In this document: in pieces, positions 11,301-20,436 of the stretch
Layout: each line of letters opens with the position of its first letter
Position numbering within the stretch: position 1 is the stretch's first letter
Assembly (NCBI GenBank): GCA_017506865.1
Contig: JAFCMP010000001.1
Location: forward strand, 992,001 to 1,056,000
Source: Tribonema minus
Taxonomy: Eukaryota > Sar > Xanthophyceae > Tribonematales > Tribonemataceae
DNA length: 64,000 bases
Reading direction: 5' to 3'
Position numbers and translations under genes: made by a program
Notes under the pieces: generated by a model
Told to the model about the DNA's origin: nothing
The model's database searches: none
What the model saw: only the letters and a program-made list of their open reading frames with translations

Positions 11301-14300
11301 AAATTGTTGCTAATTGGAATGTACAAGAATGTCAAATGCTGCTGCAGCGCCCAGCGCAGCCTGTTGAGGCCATCGTCCTTGAGAAACACCTGGATCGACC
11401 ATGAGTTGGCATGGCAACACACATGGCATTAAGCAAGATGGATCCTCACAACAGTAACAATCTAATTCAAAGTGTTACTACTTGGTCTATGACAAAACGT
11501 GGGGTGCTGCTGCAGAAGTACGATAATGTGAAGTGCTGCTGCAGCGCCCAGCGCAGCCTGTCAAGGCCGTCGTCCTTGAGGAACACCTGCACCGACAGCA
11601 AAAACGGCACGTTAACACTCACATGATTACTTGACATTGTAATGAACTAATGTGCATACTGTAGTATGAATATGTGGGGTGCTGCTGCAGAAGGACGAGA
11701 AGTAAGAAGTGCTGATGCAGCGCCCAGCGCAGCCTGTGGAGGCCGTCGTCCTTGAGAAACCTAACCCTGACCCTAACCCTCAACTTGCGCGTGCAGAGCT
11801 GATAGTCGGCCGTCGACTCCAGCGCCTTGGCGCAGATCCCTGCGCACACGCCCGCTCCCCTGTCAAAGCTGAGCTTATAGTAGACAGCACTCAGCAGACC
11901 TCAATCCCATCGCTCACCTTGGGCGTACCAAGCTGGTAGTCAGCCGTCGACTCCAGCGCCTTGGCGCAGATCTCGGCGCACGCGGCGCGCGCTGCGTCGG
12001 CCAGTGCCGAGTTTAACACACTAGCCCTAACCCTAACCCTAACGCTGACCCTAACCTTATGCGTGCCGAGCTGGTAGTCGGCCGTCGACTCCAGCGCCTT
12101 GGCGCAGATCTCGGCGCACGCGGCGCGCGCGGCGTCGGCGCCGATCGTCTCCGGCGGCGCGAGGCCGCGCGCGCGCCAGTTGATGAGCTGCCCGAAGCGC
12201 CTGTAGAACTCGACAAAGGTGATGCGCGTGGGGAACGCCTCGCGGCGGATGCGCACGACCTCCAGCACGCCGCTGTAGCGCAGCTGCTGGATCACCAGCT
12301 GGCTGCTCCAGCCGCTGGGCGCCTGTGCGCGATGTTGAGGTTTGGGGCCGTGTCAATAACTTCAAGTGTGTGGTTGAAGTTTGCGGAAATGGTGCTGCTT
12401 GTGCAATGGCAAGCGCCTCTGTAGCGCAGCCGCTGGATCACGAGCTGGCAGCTCCAGCCGCTGGGCGCCTGGCTGTGTGTGTGTGGGGGGGGGGGTAAAA
12501 GGGTGAACTCAGCAGCCAGTTAAAGTTATTATTGAAGTTCACAAGCAGCGAGGCCCTTGCGCAGCGCGGCGGCAGCGTGCCGGTGCGCGTGGCAAAATGC
12601 GCACGGCCTCCGCTGTAGAGCAGGCGCTGGATGACGAGCTGCTCCAGCCGCGCGGCGCCTGCGGCGGTTGAGATTTGAAGTCAAGAGATGAAGTACGGCA
12701 GTGCAGCCAGGTGCAGCAGGCATGGTTGCCTGCCTGCGCACCGCCACGTCAGCGCTCAGCGCTTGCCACCCCTCCGCAACGACCAGTGCGACTTGCGGTC
12801 GAGCCGCAGCAGTGCTCATTATACTTCTATGCATACATACCCACATGCCTTCATATTACGGGGCGTGATGATGCACTTCAGACAGCGCGCATCTCGGGGC
12901 ACGGGATGCTCACGCTCCTGCGCTGCAGCACAGCAATGTATACTTACATGCGCTCATACTGGTGCGCCAGCGGCACTTGATGCGATGTGCATCTCGGCAC
13001 AGCCGAGCTGCTTCCATGAGCGCATACCCAACATACCCCCAGCAGCGGGCCACCCGCCCACGTGCGCACCTTCATGTTGTTGGGCTTGATGCACTTGACG
13101 TAGCAGCACGGCGACACAGATACCTACACACCCTCATGCTGGCGGGCCAGGGGCGCTTGAGGTGTGCGTCTCAGCGCAGCCGTGCTGCTTCCATGAACGC
13201 ATACCCAACATGCCCCCACCCACGCGCGCACCTTCATGTTGTTGGGCTTGATGCACTTGATGTAGTGCGGCTCCGTCGCGCTGAGCTGCTCCACCAGGCT
13301 CTCCAGCTGCTTCCTGAACGTCTGGCTCACGGTGGACGCCGAGGCGAGCTTGTCCACGCCGGCGTCCGCGCCGAAGCCGGCGCGCCTGCGACAGCGCTCA
13401 GCATGCGAGGCAGCGCTCACACGTCAATATATATATATAGAAGTATATAAGTTATACGCGTATTTTCTCAGCTGCAGCAGCGCTCAGCCGTGGGGCAGCG
13501 CGCGACAGCGCTCAACGCACGGGAACGTGTCTCTTCTCTGCCACAACAGCGCTCGGCAGACGGGGCAGTGCTCAACGTTAGCGCATGTTTTTTCCTGCTG
13601 CGGCAGTGCTCAGCACGTGTGGGGCAGCGCTCAACGCACGGGAACGTCTCTTCTCCGCTGCAACAGCGCTTCGCACACGGGGCAGCGCTGAACGTGAGCG
13701 CGTCTTTCTTTCTGTTTCTGACTGCGGCAGTGCTCAGCACGCGGGGCAGCGCCCAACGCGGGAGCACCTCCGTTCTCGGCTGCGACCGCGCTCAGCACAC
13801 GGGGCAGCGCTCCACGTGAGCCCCACACACGTACACTTCGAAGCATGTGCAATAACGCTCCTACCTATACTTTGTAATTGAAGCATACTGCAAACCCATA
13901 CATACATATATAAGGGCATACCTGTGTGCCGCAACGGTAGCCTGCGGCGGCGGCGGCAGCGACTCCCCGTTCTCCACGGCGAGCGCTGCCGCCTCAAAGC
14001 CGGCGTCGCCCTCGCCGCTCACGAGGCAGCGGATCAGGGGGTCCGTGGACTCGCTCAGCAGTATGCGCAGGTCGCCCTGCAGCGAGTCGTTGTTCTTCTC
14101 TAGGAAGCCCGCAATGTCGTACACGACGCTGCCCGCAAAGTGGCGCAGCACGAACTGGTCGTTCTCGAAGCGCGGCTTCTCGTAGTTGGGGTGCGGCGCG
14201 TTGCGGTGGTGCGCCTGGTGGTACAGGTCGAGCAGCTTCTTGTCGGTGAGGTTGTTGAGCGCGTGCGCCTTGCGCCCGGTGAGCCCCTGGTCCTCGAGTA

Positions 14301-14493
14301 TCGGCATGAGTCCCAGCGGCTTCTTGGCGATGAGGTCGATGATGCCCTGGTTGTCGCGGAACGGGATGGACGTCACGTCGAGGCCCTCCGCGGTGTACTC
14401 CTGCTGCTCCAGCACGAAGACGTGGTGGTTGAACTGGCGCTGCAGCACCTCGTTGGCAAAGTTGATGCAGAGCTGCTCGAAGGAGCTGCGTGT

Positions 14494-14524
<31 letters not shown>

Positions 14525-17500
14525 GCAACGCCACAGGGTCAGAAACAATGCTTTTGCTATGAGTCCATTGTGACAGTGCAGTGCACAGTGATTGAACTAC
14601 AGTGTACTCATGAACTGGCGCGCTGCAGCACGTAGCTGGCAAAGCTGACGCACAGCTGCCCATGGGGCTGTGCAGGGAGCGGGGGTGGGGGCAATGTGTC
14701 ACAGTGAGACGGAAATGTGACGTGTGGTCTCCCATTGCGGCAGTACGGTGCCGGAGTACAGTGTACTCGTGTCTATGACCGCGGCTGAACTGACGCTGCA
14801 GCACCCTGCTGGCAAAGTCCATGCGCAGCTGGTAGTTTTAACCCTGACCCAAACGCAAAGAGAAGCCGTGTGGCGCGACGGTGCCAGCAACGCGCGCGAT
14901 GGCCACAAAAGCCACGCCTACGTTCCAACGCGCTGACAAAGCCAGGCCGCACACATAGACTGTGCCACTCACTTGGTGGCCATGATCTCAAAGGTGAGCG
15001 TTAGGGTTGTTGTTGAATTTAGGATCAGGGTCAGCAGCATGCACTGTCAGTAGTAGTACACCGACTGTGCCATGATCTCACTTGGTGGCCATGATCTCAA
15101 AGCCAAAGATGTCCAGGATGCCAATGAAGCTGCGCGCCGCGCTGGCGCTCACTGCGCGCGCCGCCGCCGCCGCCGCCGCCTTGCTGTCGCCATCCTCCTC
15201 CGCCGCCTCCTTGGTGCCCTCAATCACCTAGGGTTAGGGGTACGGTTAGGGTCAAGAATAGGGTCATCTTCATGAAAGCTGGTCGGTGGCAGGCACTTTG
15301 TCGGTGGTTAGGTTGTGACCTCGTGTCAAGTGTGCATTCATTTGAATGAACATGACGTGGCAGTGACAAGGTGGCATTCGATCAGCGCAAATTGTGAGGT
15401 GAATTCGCCGCTGCCATGCGCGCGGTGACACTGGTTGATCTTCGAGACGACCCACGCAAACAGCGCGCCGCGCACGTGCTTCACGAACTCAAAATGCACT
15501 TCACAGATGAATCCACCGCCACTTCACGCATGAATTCAACGCCGCATCATGAGGTGAATTCACCGCTGACCTGCTCGCGGTGGCACCGGTTGATCTTTCA
15601 GACTAATAATGAGCACACACACTGGCTGATGAATATTCACCAAACACGTCATGAATGAATTTATCGCTGACCTGTTTCGCGGTGGCACCGGTTGATCTTC
15701 CAAACATCCCACACAAAAACACACTGGCTCATGAATGAATGCCGCTTTCATGAATGAATTCAACGCTGACCTGCTCGCAGTGGCACCGGTTGATCTTCCA
15801 GACGACCCACGCAAACAGGGCCCAGTACACGTGCTTCTTGAATACGCAAAGCGCTTCACGGATGAATCCACCGCCACTTCATGACGTGAATTCACAAATG
15901 AATTCACAAATGAATTCACCTGCTCGCGGTGGCACCGGTTGATCTTGAAGACGACCCACGCAAACAGCGCGCCGTACACGTGCTTCACGAGCCCGTCCAG
16001 GTTGTCCTTGGCCTGGCTCGAGTTGAGAGGAATCTCGTGCATGGAGCCGCGCGCCGTGACCATCGCGCGCCGCACGACGCGCTTGGCCAGCGCGCCGCCG
16101 CTTAGCCCCAGCAGTTCCTCCAGCGCGCCGAGCGAGATGAGTTCGCCGCTGACCATGGCCGTCTGGTCCTCGCCGCCAACGGCGCCGGCGCCCACCTGCG
16201 GCAGATGCAATATGAAGTTGAAGTTGATATTTGCAGGTTGCAGTTGAAGAAGTGAATTTTGAGGCTGAGCGCGCGGCCATTGAGACGCAGCAGCCCTCCA
16301 GCGCGCCGAGCGTGATGAGCTCGCCGCTCACCAAGGCTGTCTGGTCCTCGCTGCCGACGGCACCGGGCGCCCACCTGAGCGTCAAAATTGAAGTTAGTGT
16401 TGAAGTTTGAACCTGGAGTGCCAACGTTGATGCCGGTTTCAGCTCCAAAGCACTCCTAAATGCAAACATGTCACATGCGCTTCTAGATATATGTACATTG
16501 CATAGCAGTGCTAAGTCAAAGCGCACAATCTGGGGCAACACGCCACCGCCTCATCGCTGCGTGCGCCGCACCTGGAGGTCGGTGAAGTCGATGTTGCCCA
16601 TGTGCAGGATCGCCGCGAGCAGGCGCCAGACTCCAGCTTGAGGCACTTGTATACTTCAGTATATGCTACATATGCAGCAGTGCAAAGACAGAAGCGTACA
16701 ATCTTATGCCGGCGCGCCGCCTCATCGCGACCGACTTCACTGCGCCGCACCTGGAGGTCCGTGAAGTCGATGTTGCCCATGTGCAGGATCGCCGCGAGCA
16801 GGCGCCACACGGCGGCGGTCTCCGCGGCCGTGAAGCCGAGCGTCGCCAGCGCGCCCTGCGAGGCGCGGAACTCGGAGGCGTCGTCGACCTCGTCGCCCAG
16901 TGCCGTGCAGCCGCCCATGGCGATGCAGCGGAACTTGGTGGGGTCAGCGAGGTGGAGCGCGGCGGTTACGTCCTGCGGCAGCGCTCCGCTGCACATCTGG
17001 GGGGGGGGGGGGGGGGGGGGTTAGGGGGGGGGGGCATGAGATTGCTGCTGGCGTCTGTACCTCGTCACAAGGGTTTCGGTGTGTGCGTGTCGCATGTCAA
17101 CTCCAGCTTCAACTCATGACACATCTGGTAAAAGCGTGGTGGCTGCGCTTCGCCTGGTCGACGTGATCGAGCCGTGCTTTCTCGCGCCGCAGTTACAACT
17201 TCAACTCAAACATCAAATTCAACCAGTGACTCACCTGGTAGAACATTAGCTCCGCCTGGGCGACGCGCCCGAGGCACGACTTCTCAAAGCCGCAATTGCA
17301 AACTTCAACTTCAACTTCAACTTCAACTAATGACTCACCTGATAGAAGATGTGGTAGCCGCGCTCCGCCTGGTCGACGCGCACGAGGCGCGACTTCTCCA
17401 GCAAAAAGTGCTCCGTGCGCGCGCCGACGAGGCGGAACGTCGCGTCGTACTGCAGCTTGATGTACTTGCCGAAGCGCGACGAGTTGTCGTTGCGCAGCGT

Positions 17501-20436
17501 CTTGGCGTTGCCGAACGCCTCGAGCACCGTGTTGGACTCCATGAGCACGGCCTCGATGCGCTTGGCCATGGCGTCGACGGGGCCCTCGCTCGACAGGCCC
17601 GCGAGCACCTGCGCGGCGGTGATGAGGTAGCGCATGACGTACTTGGACGCCTCCGTCTTGCCGGCTGGGCAGGGCGGGGGCGAAGCAGTGCACGTGTGGA
17701 GGGGAGGAGCCGTGCTCAGGGTCAGGGTTAGGCGGCGGTCACGAGCAAGTGCATGCTGTGGAGCGGCGCAACTGTAGCTAGGGCTGAAAGCCAGGGTAAA
17801 AGTCAATGTTAGGCGGGGGTGATGAGGTAGCGCATGACGTACTTGGATGCCTCCATCTTGCCGGCTGCGGCGTACGAGGGGGGGGGGGGGGGTTGCAACA
17901 GCGTCAGAATTGAACGTTGGGAAGAGGATTAAGCGGCGGTGATCAGGGAGCGCATGACGTACTTGGACGCCTCCGTCTTGCCGGCTGCATGGGGGGGGGG
18001 GGGGGGGGGGGGGCGCGGCAGCAGTGCAATCAGACTTGGGTTGGTTTAAAGTGGGTTTGAAGCTAGGCGGAGGTGACGAGGCAGCGCATGATGTGAAGCG
18101 GCGCACCTGCAGTTAGAGTCAAAGTCAGGTGCCAGTCATTGTTGCGTGGGGGTGCTGAGGCAGCGCGTGACGTCGCCGGGTGCCTGCGTCTCGCCGGCTG
18201 CGGGGCGGCGTGCAGAGGAAGCGAAGTGATGGGAAATTCTACATCATTTCAATGTGTGCGCGGCGCTGCGCGCTGCTCTCGCTGCGTGACCGCGGTCTGT
18301 CGAAGCGCGTGCTAGCTCTTAGAGCAAGGGTTAGCGCCTCGCCGTCTCGTGCGCGCCCGTAGCGCACGACATGTGCGTGCGTCGTCAACTGTGCTGTCAG
18401 TGCCACCGTCTGCAATCCCGGCCCGTGGCCGGCGCAACACACTCGCCGCGCTGGTAGCGCGGCATACTGTGTTGCGTTGTGGTGACTTCAGGTGGAAACT
18501 TGAAGTGCCTGAAGACAGAGGTATGTACAGCCGCTGAAATACCAGCCCTCGAGATGAAATCAGGGAGCTCTAGGCCGCTCTGTGACCATCTGTAGCCATG
18601 TGGGAACTGAATCCCCCCTCGCATCAGGACTGAGAGCCTGCTTTTTGAGTGTAAACTTTTTGTGACAGCAAGTTGAAGTTGTAATCTTGCACTTTACTTG
18701 GTGAGCTTGTCTGAATGCCCTGCAGACACATCTGTTTCCAGCACTGGTAATCCCACTGCAAACATAGTGCGCTCGCCACATCCTATATTCACAGGTTTAC
18801 ATGTAACCATGATGAAGATTCTGCCTTTACTTCGACGACTTACAATAAAGTTGACGTCGGTCAAGTGCACCGCTTGCCTGGCGAGGAGGCTCAACGAACC
18901 GCCCTCTGTAAGTGACACTGGCGGCAGTGGCACCGACTTTGAATAATCATGTAAACAAACTGCATGCCCATGTCACCTCTTGAGGTTGGTTTTTTGTATG
19001 ACAGGCAGTCCAAGATGCATGCAGATCAAGCTACTGCATATGGCTTGGCCACAGGCACAGAGCGGACACTCGGCCGCCTCTGCGGTCGTTGCGAATACAG
19101 TCCAGCATGCTCGTTGTGCGGAGCTGCGCGCTTGTGCAATTCGCCGTTGCCGGGCCCCGTGCGCGCATTCATTACTGAGCATTGCTGCAGGGTGATGTGT
19201 CCGCTGTATAAGAAGATGAACTGCGGAACGACGCTTTATCCGTTTCACATCAGACACAGTCGCTACATCAAGCCATACATCTACGCCATTTCAAGGCATT
19301 GCAGTACAATGCGCGCCCTTGTGTCGGCTGTGTGAGTTGCCTATGCAACGCTTCAACAGGAGACCGCTACCAGTGACCCAAAACAGCAACGTGGGTCGTG
19401 TCTAGCTCTACGAAGCTTTGTGTCAGCAGTGTCGCGTCGAGAAGAGGTGCATTTCATTTTCAGTGTAGCTGTGCCAGCAGCCATGGCTCCTGTTCTTGTT
19501 TGATCATCGCAAGCAGACCAAGCATGCTGCTGCACGCCAGTCAATCTTTGCAAGAGCGCGATCTGCTGAGGGAGTGACATTGCGCCCGTCCGCTGTCGCA
19601 TATGACCAATTAATGCCTGCAGCAGCCTCAGCTTGGCGTTCAACCTCATCCTACTCCCAACTTGCAACCGCCACATTCTGAAATGAAGTACAGCCAACTG
19701 CACGTGGTTACTTATATGACCTGCCTCATTGAATTGACGGGTGCTTACCTCCACTTTCGCCAGTAATGATAACGCTCTGGTTCAAGCAGCGCGCCTTGCC
19801 GTGCTCATACTCCTGCCCCGGCTCCGTCATGTAGCGGAAAGCCCTGTCCGCCACGCTGTGCACGTGGGGCTTCGACAGCCGCCGCTTCATGGCCTCTGGC
19901 CTGGCGTCCAGCGGGCTGCTGCTAGGCACCATGGTGTCATCCTCGCCGTCTGACTCCTCGTACTCGTCCTCGGAGTCGTCCTGCATCTGGAGCAGGGGGA
20001 TCTCGTACAGCAGAGGGATCTTCTTGTAGGGATTGACGCTGACCAGCACATCCGCCATGTTGGTGTAGATCTTGTCCTGGCGGAACCGCCTCAGTAGCAG
20101 GTCAAGCAGCGGCGCCTCATGCATGCCGTTCATTCTGGAAGCATCGTCGAGGTCCAGGGCGTGGCTGGGATCGTACTGGTGCACAGATTTGCGAGGCACC
20201 TCGCAAGGGCCGCTCTCGTCACCCGGTATCCTGACCAGCAGAGTGCTCTCTTTCTCCTCCAGCACTGTGGCGACGGTCCAAACCTTCTGCTCGTCAGGGA
20301 CCCATACTGAGCCGCTGAAACCCACAGACATGTCGACTCCACCTGCGCCACCTGCCTTTCGCTGAAGCTGCGCCTGCTTCGCAGCCAGGACCTGCGATGG
20401 CCCGCCCTTCTCACGCAGCTGCTTTACAGACCACAT
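2386..20436 (-). CDS. Myosin heavy chain, motor-IQ-ankyrin-PH-ankyrin (stramenopile class XXXI-like), 17 exons, about 1732 aa
   Basis: Actin-based ATP-driven motor with a membrane or adaptor-binding tail. Exons in gene order: 20436-19749, 17664-17339, 16996-16751, 16195-15920, 15227-15082, 14485-13922, 13385-13232, 12322-12056, 11221-11078, 9816-9679, 8821-8615, 7838-7408, 6886-6716, 6128-6035, 5692-5529, 4664-4232, 3135-2386. All phases agree across junctions. Visible motifs: P-loop GESG/AGKTEASKYV split by intron 1, switch I NDNSSRFGKY, switch II DIFGFE, NSFEQLCINFANE, KCIKPNN, QLGTHK/VFLKDDG converter, then at least seven IQ-like motifs (such as AIRVQRIARGFIARCLAKRL). The tail has ankyrin (about residues 1200-1250), a PH domain from LLMAGYLKKR (about 1325-1440), more ankyrin (VENGADPNAQDRRGATALH) and an unrecognised C-terminal domain of about 200 residues ending in TGA at 2386. 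An acidic Ser/Asp/Glu insert precedes the P-loop exon's KPHVHSVADRAFRYM. The family is certain; the class assignment rests on remembered domain order. The start ATG could have an upstream exon. Confidence 0.93.
3136..4231 (-). repeat. Last myosin intron: copies of both neighbouring exon edges
   Basis: Two copies of the 5' edge of the last exon (real edge 3112-3140, ttctccaccagccatgccgc) lie at about 3301-3333 and 3462-3490, each keeping the acceptor CAG on the minus strand. Three copies of the 3' edge of the preceding exon (real edge about 4215-4250) lie at about 3708-3745, 3898-3945 and 4048-4095, each keeping a GTGCGCC-type donor. Only the outermost set gives an open, family-consistent frame. 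Confidence 0.8.
4665..5528 (-). repeat. Myosin intron 15 with exon-edge copies and a TTAGGG-like stretch
   Basis: The block near 4880-4935 resembles the start of the PH-domain exon (ggtgcgtc..cgtgaggc), and 4703-4730 repeats its acceptor region. The block at about 5345-5392 repeats the 3' edge of the upstream exon (acctgtcagt..gcttgttgaggtagcccgccatga), now with changes that break the frame. A short TTAGGG-like run lies at 4679-4706. Confidence 0.7.
6129..6715 (-). repeat. Myosin intron 13: minisatellite and (GAGT)n expansion next to the donor
   Basis: A minisatellite of cagtgctcagcaggatcagg type occupies about 6235-6385. From about 6475 to 6720 the plus strand is dominated by CACT/GAGT repeats, which on the gene strand continue the real donor AA|GTGAGTGA at 6715. 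Embedded in it are two copies of the 3' edge of the ankyrin exon (about 6505-6545 and 6632-6682; cttgcagaggtcg with cgccggcggcg). Confidence 0.8.
6887..7407 (-). repeat. Myosin intron 12 with two copies of the ankyrin exon's 5' edge
   Basis: The real edge at about 6850-6890 (ctgccaaacgtgcggccggcgtcccacctgc) is repeated at about 7006-7045 (ctgccaaacttgcagccggc) and, more weakly, at about 7165-7202. A short gcaagcggggtaggcatttgag repeat occurs at 7085-7140. Confidence 0.7.
7839..9678 (-). repeat. Myosin introns 10 and 11 with copies of IQ-exon edges (a coding exon lies at 8615-8821)
   Basis: In intron 11 the start of exon 12 is copied at about 7945-8010 (gcgaggaccatgcgcgcccacgcctccatcttggtggcc is repeated almost exactly) and at 8125-8165. 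The end of exon 11 is copied at about 8455-8490. In intron 10 the start of exon 11 (gcgtccgcgcgcgccttctggatggcc) is copied at about 8925-8965, 9125-9165 and 9370-9412, with increasing divergence away from the exon. Confidence 0.8.
9817..11077 (-). repeat. Myosin intron 9: about 100-bp duplication of the IQ exon start, and decayed copies of the neighbouring exon end
   Basis: The acceptor and exon start at about 9781-9850 are repeated at about 9890-9960 almost without change (gcagcgcgcgatgaagccgc...gcacctgttgcatcacaaag). Blocks at about 10585-10690 and 10865-10940 resemble the 3' edge of the upstream exon (ctgctgctgcagggycttgcgcgc). No other coding exon is needed between them, because the IQ motif reads straight through the junction. 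Confidence 0.75.
11222..12055 (-). repeat. Myosin intron 8: at least three copies each of the flanking exon edges plus CCCTAA repeats
   Basis: The start of exon 9 (gcccagcgcagcctgtcgaggccgtcgtccttgaggaacacctg) is repeated at about 11338-11395, 11535-11590 and 11713-11760. The end of exon 8 (ggtagtcggccgtcgactccagcgccttggcgcag) is repeated at about 11797-11845 and 11920-12005. CCCTAA islands at 11758-11784 and 12024-12056 mark the joints. Confidence 0.85.
12024..12056. repeat. Interstitial telomere-like (CCCTAA)n forming a myosin donor site
   Basis: Four to five CCCTAA-type units on the plus strand. On the gene strand the exon ends CATAAG and the intron begins GTTAGGGTCAGCGTTAGGG, so the 5' splice site itself is made of the telomere-like repeat. 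Confidence 0.8.
13046..13100 (-). repeat. Copy of the 3' edge of myosin exon 7
   Basis: cgcaccttcatgttgttgggcttgatgcacttga is repeated from the real exon end at about 13227-13262, complete with its GTGCGC donor; a TAG follows in the copied frame. The offset is about 175 bp. Confidence 0.85.
13386..13921 (-). repeat. Myosin intron 6 minisatellite (units about 60 bp)
   Basis: Seven or so degenerate units with cagcgctcarcrcacgggrmacg and gcagtgctcagcac cores cover about 13390-13820. The core resembles the acceptor region of exon 7 (gacagcgctcagcatgcgaggcagcgctcac), so the array probably grew from that edge. Confidence 0.75.
14486..15081 (-). repeat. Myosin intron 5: copies of exon 6 start and exon 5 end
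   Basis: Two copies of the exon 6 start (gaactggcgctgcagcac.. with ggcaaag) lie at about 14610-14665 and 14787-14832. A copy of the exon 5 end (cacttggtggccatgatctcaaag) lies at about 14968-14993, about 100 bp from the real edge at about 15077-15103. A (GT)n(G)n tract sits next to the exon 6 acceptor. Confidence 0.8.
15226..15262. repeat. Telomere-like repeat forming a myosin acceptor site
   Basis: On the gene strand the intron ends CCGTACCCCTAACCCTAG and the exon begins GTGATTGAG, so telomere-like sequence supplies both the pyrimidine tract and the TAG acceptor. Confidence 0.75.
15228..15919 (-). repeat. Myosin intron 4: repeated copies of the 3' edge of exon 4
   Basis: The exon end with donor (plus strand ctgctcgcggtggcaccggttgatctt..gacgacccacgcaaacag) is found at 15920-15970 and repeated at about 15772-15830, 15672-15720, 15570-15605 and 15412-15475. 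Similarity declines with distance from the real exon. Confidence 0.85.
16196..16750 (-). repeat. Myosin intron 3: one copy of each flanking edge
   Basis: A copy of the exon 4 start lies at about 16290-16378 (gcgccgagcgtgatgagctcgccgctcacc). A copy of the exon 3 end lies at about 16556-16632 (gcgccgcacctggaggtcggtgaagtcgatgttgcccatgtgcag), about 183 bp from the real edge. Confidence 0.85.
17665..19748 (-). repeat. Large first myosin intron with copies of the P-loop exon start and G homopolymers
   Basis: The 2.1-kb intron interrupts the P-loop codons. Copies of the second exon's start (real 17630-17670) lie at about 17816-17870, 17937-17988 and 18145-18202, with weaker traces at 17720-17745 and 18070-18095; each keeps a CAG or GCAG acceptor. 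One copy changes the P-loop GKT to GKM. G homopolymers at about 17879-17892 and 17991-18013 are the polypyrimidine tracts of these copies on the gene strand. From about 18210 to 19745 I see no exon or repeat that I can support. Confidence 0.8.

Noticed and set aside
19353-19754. 133-residue minus-strand open frame in the first myosin intron.
   Set aside because: It overlaps the exon end only by frame accident, has no motif, and the two flanking exons complete the P-loop without it.
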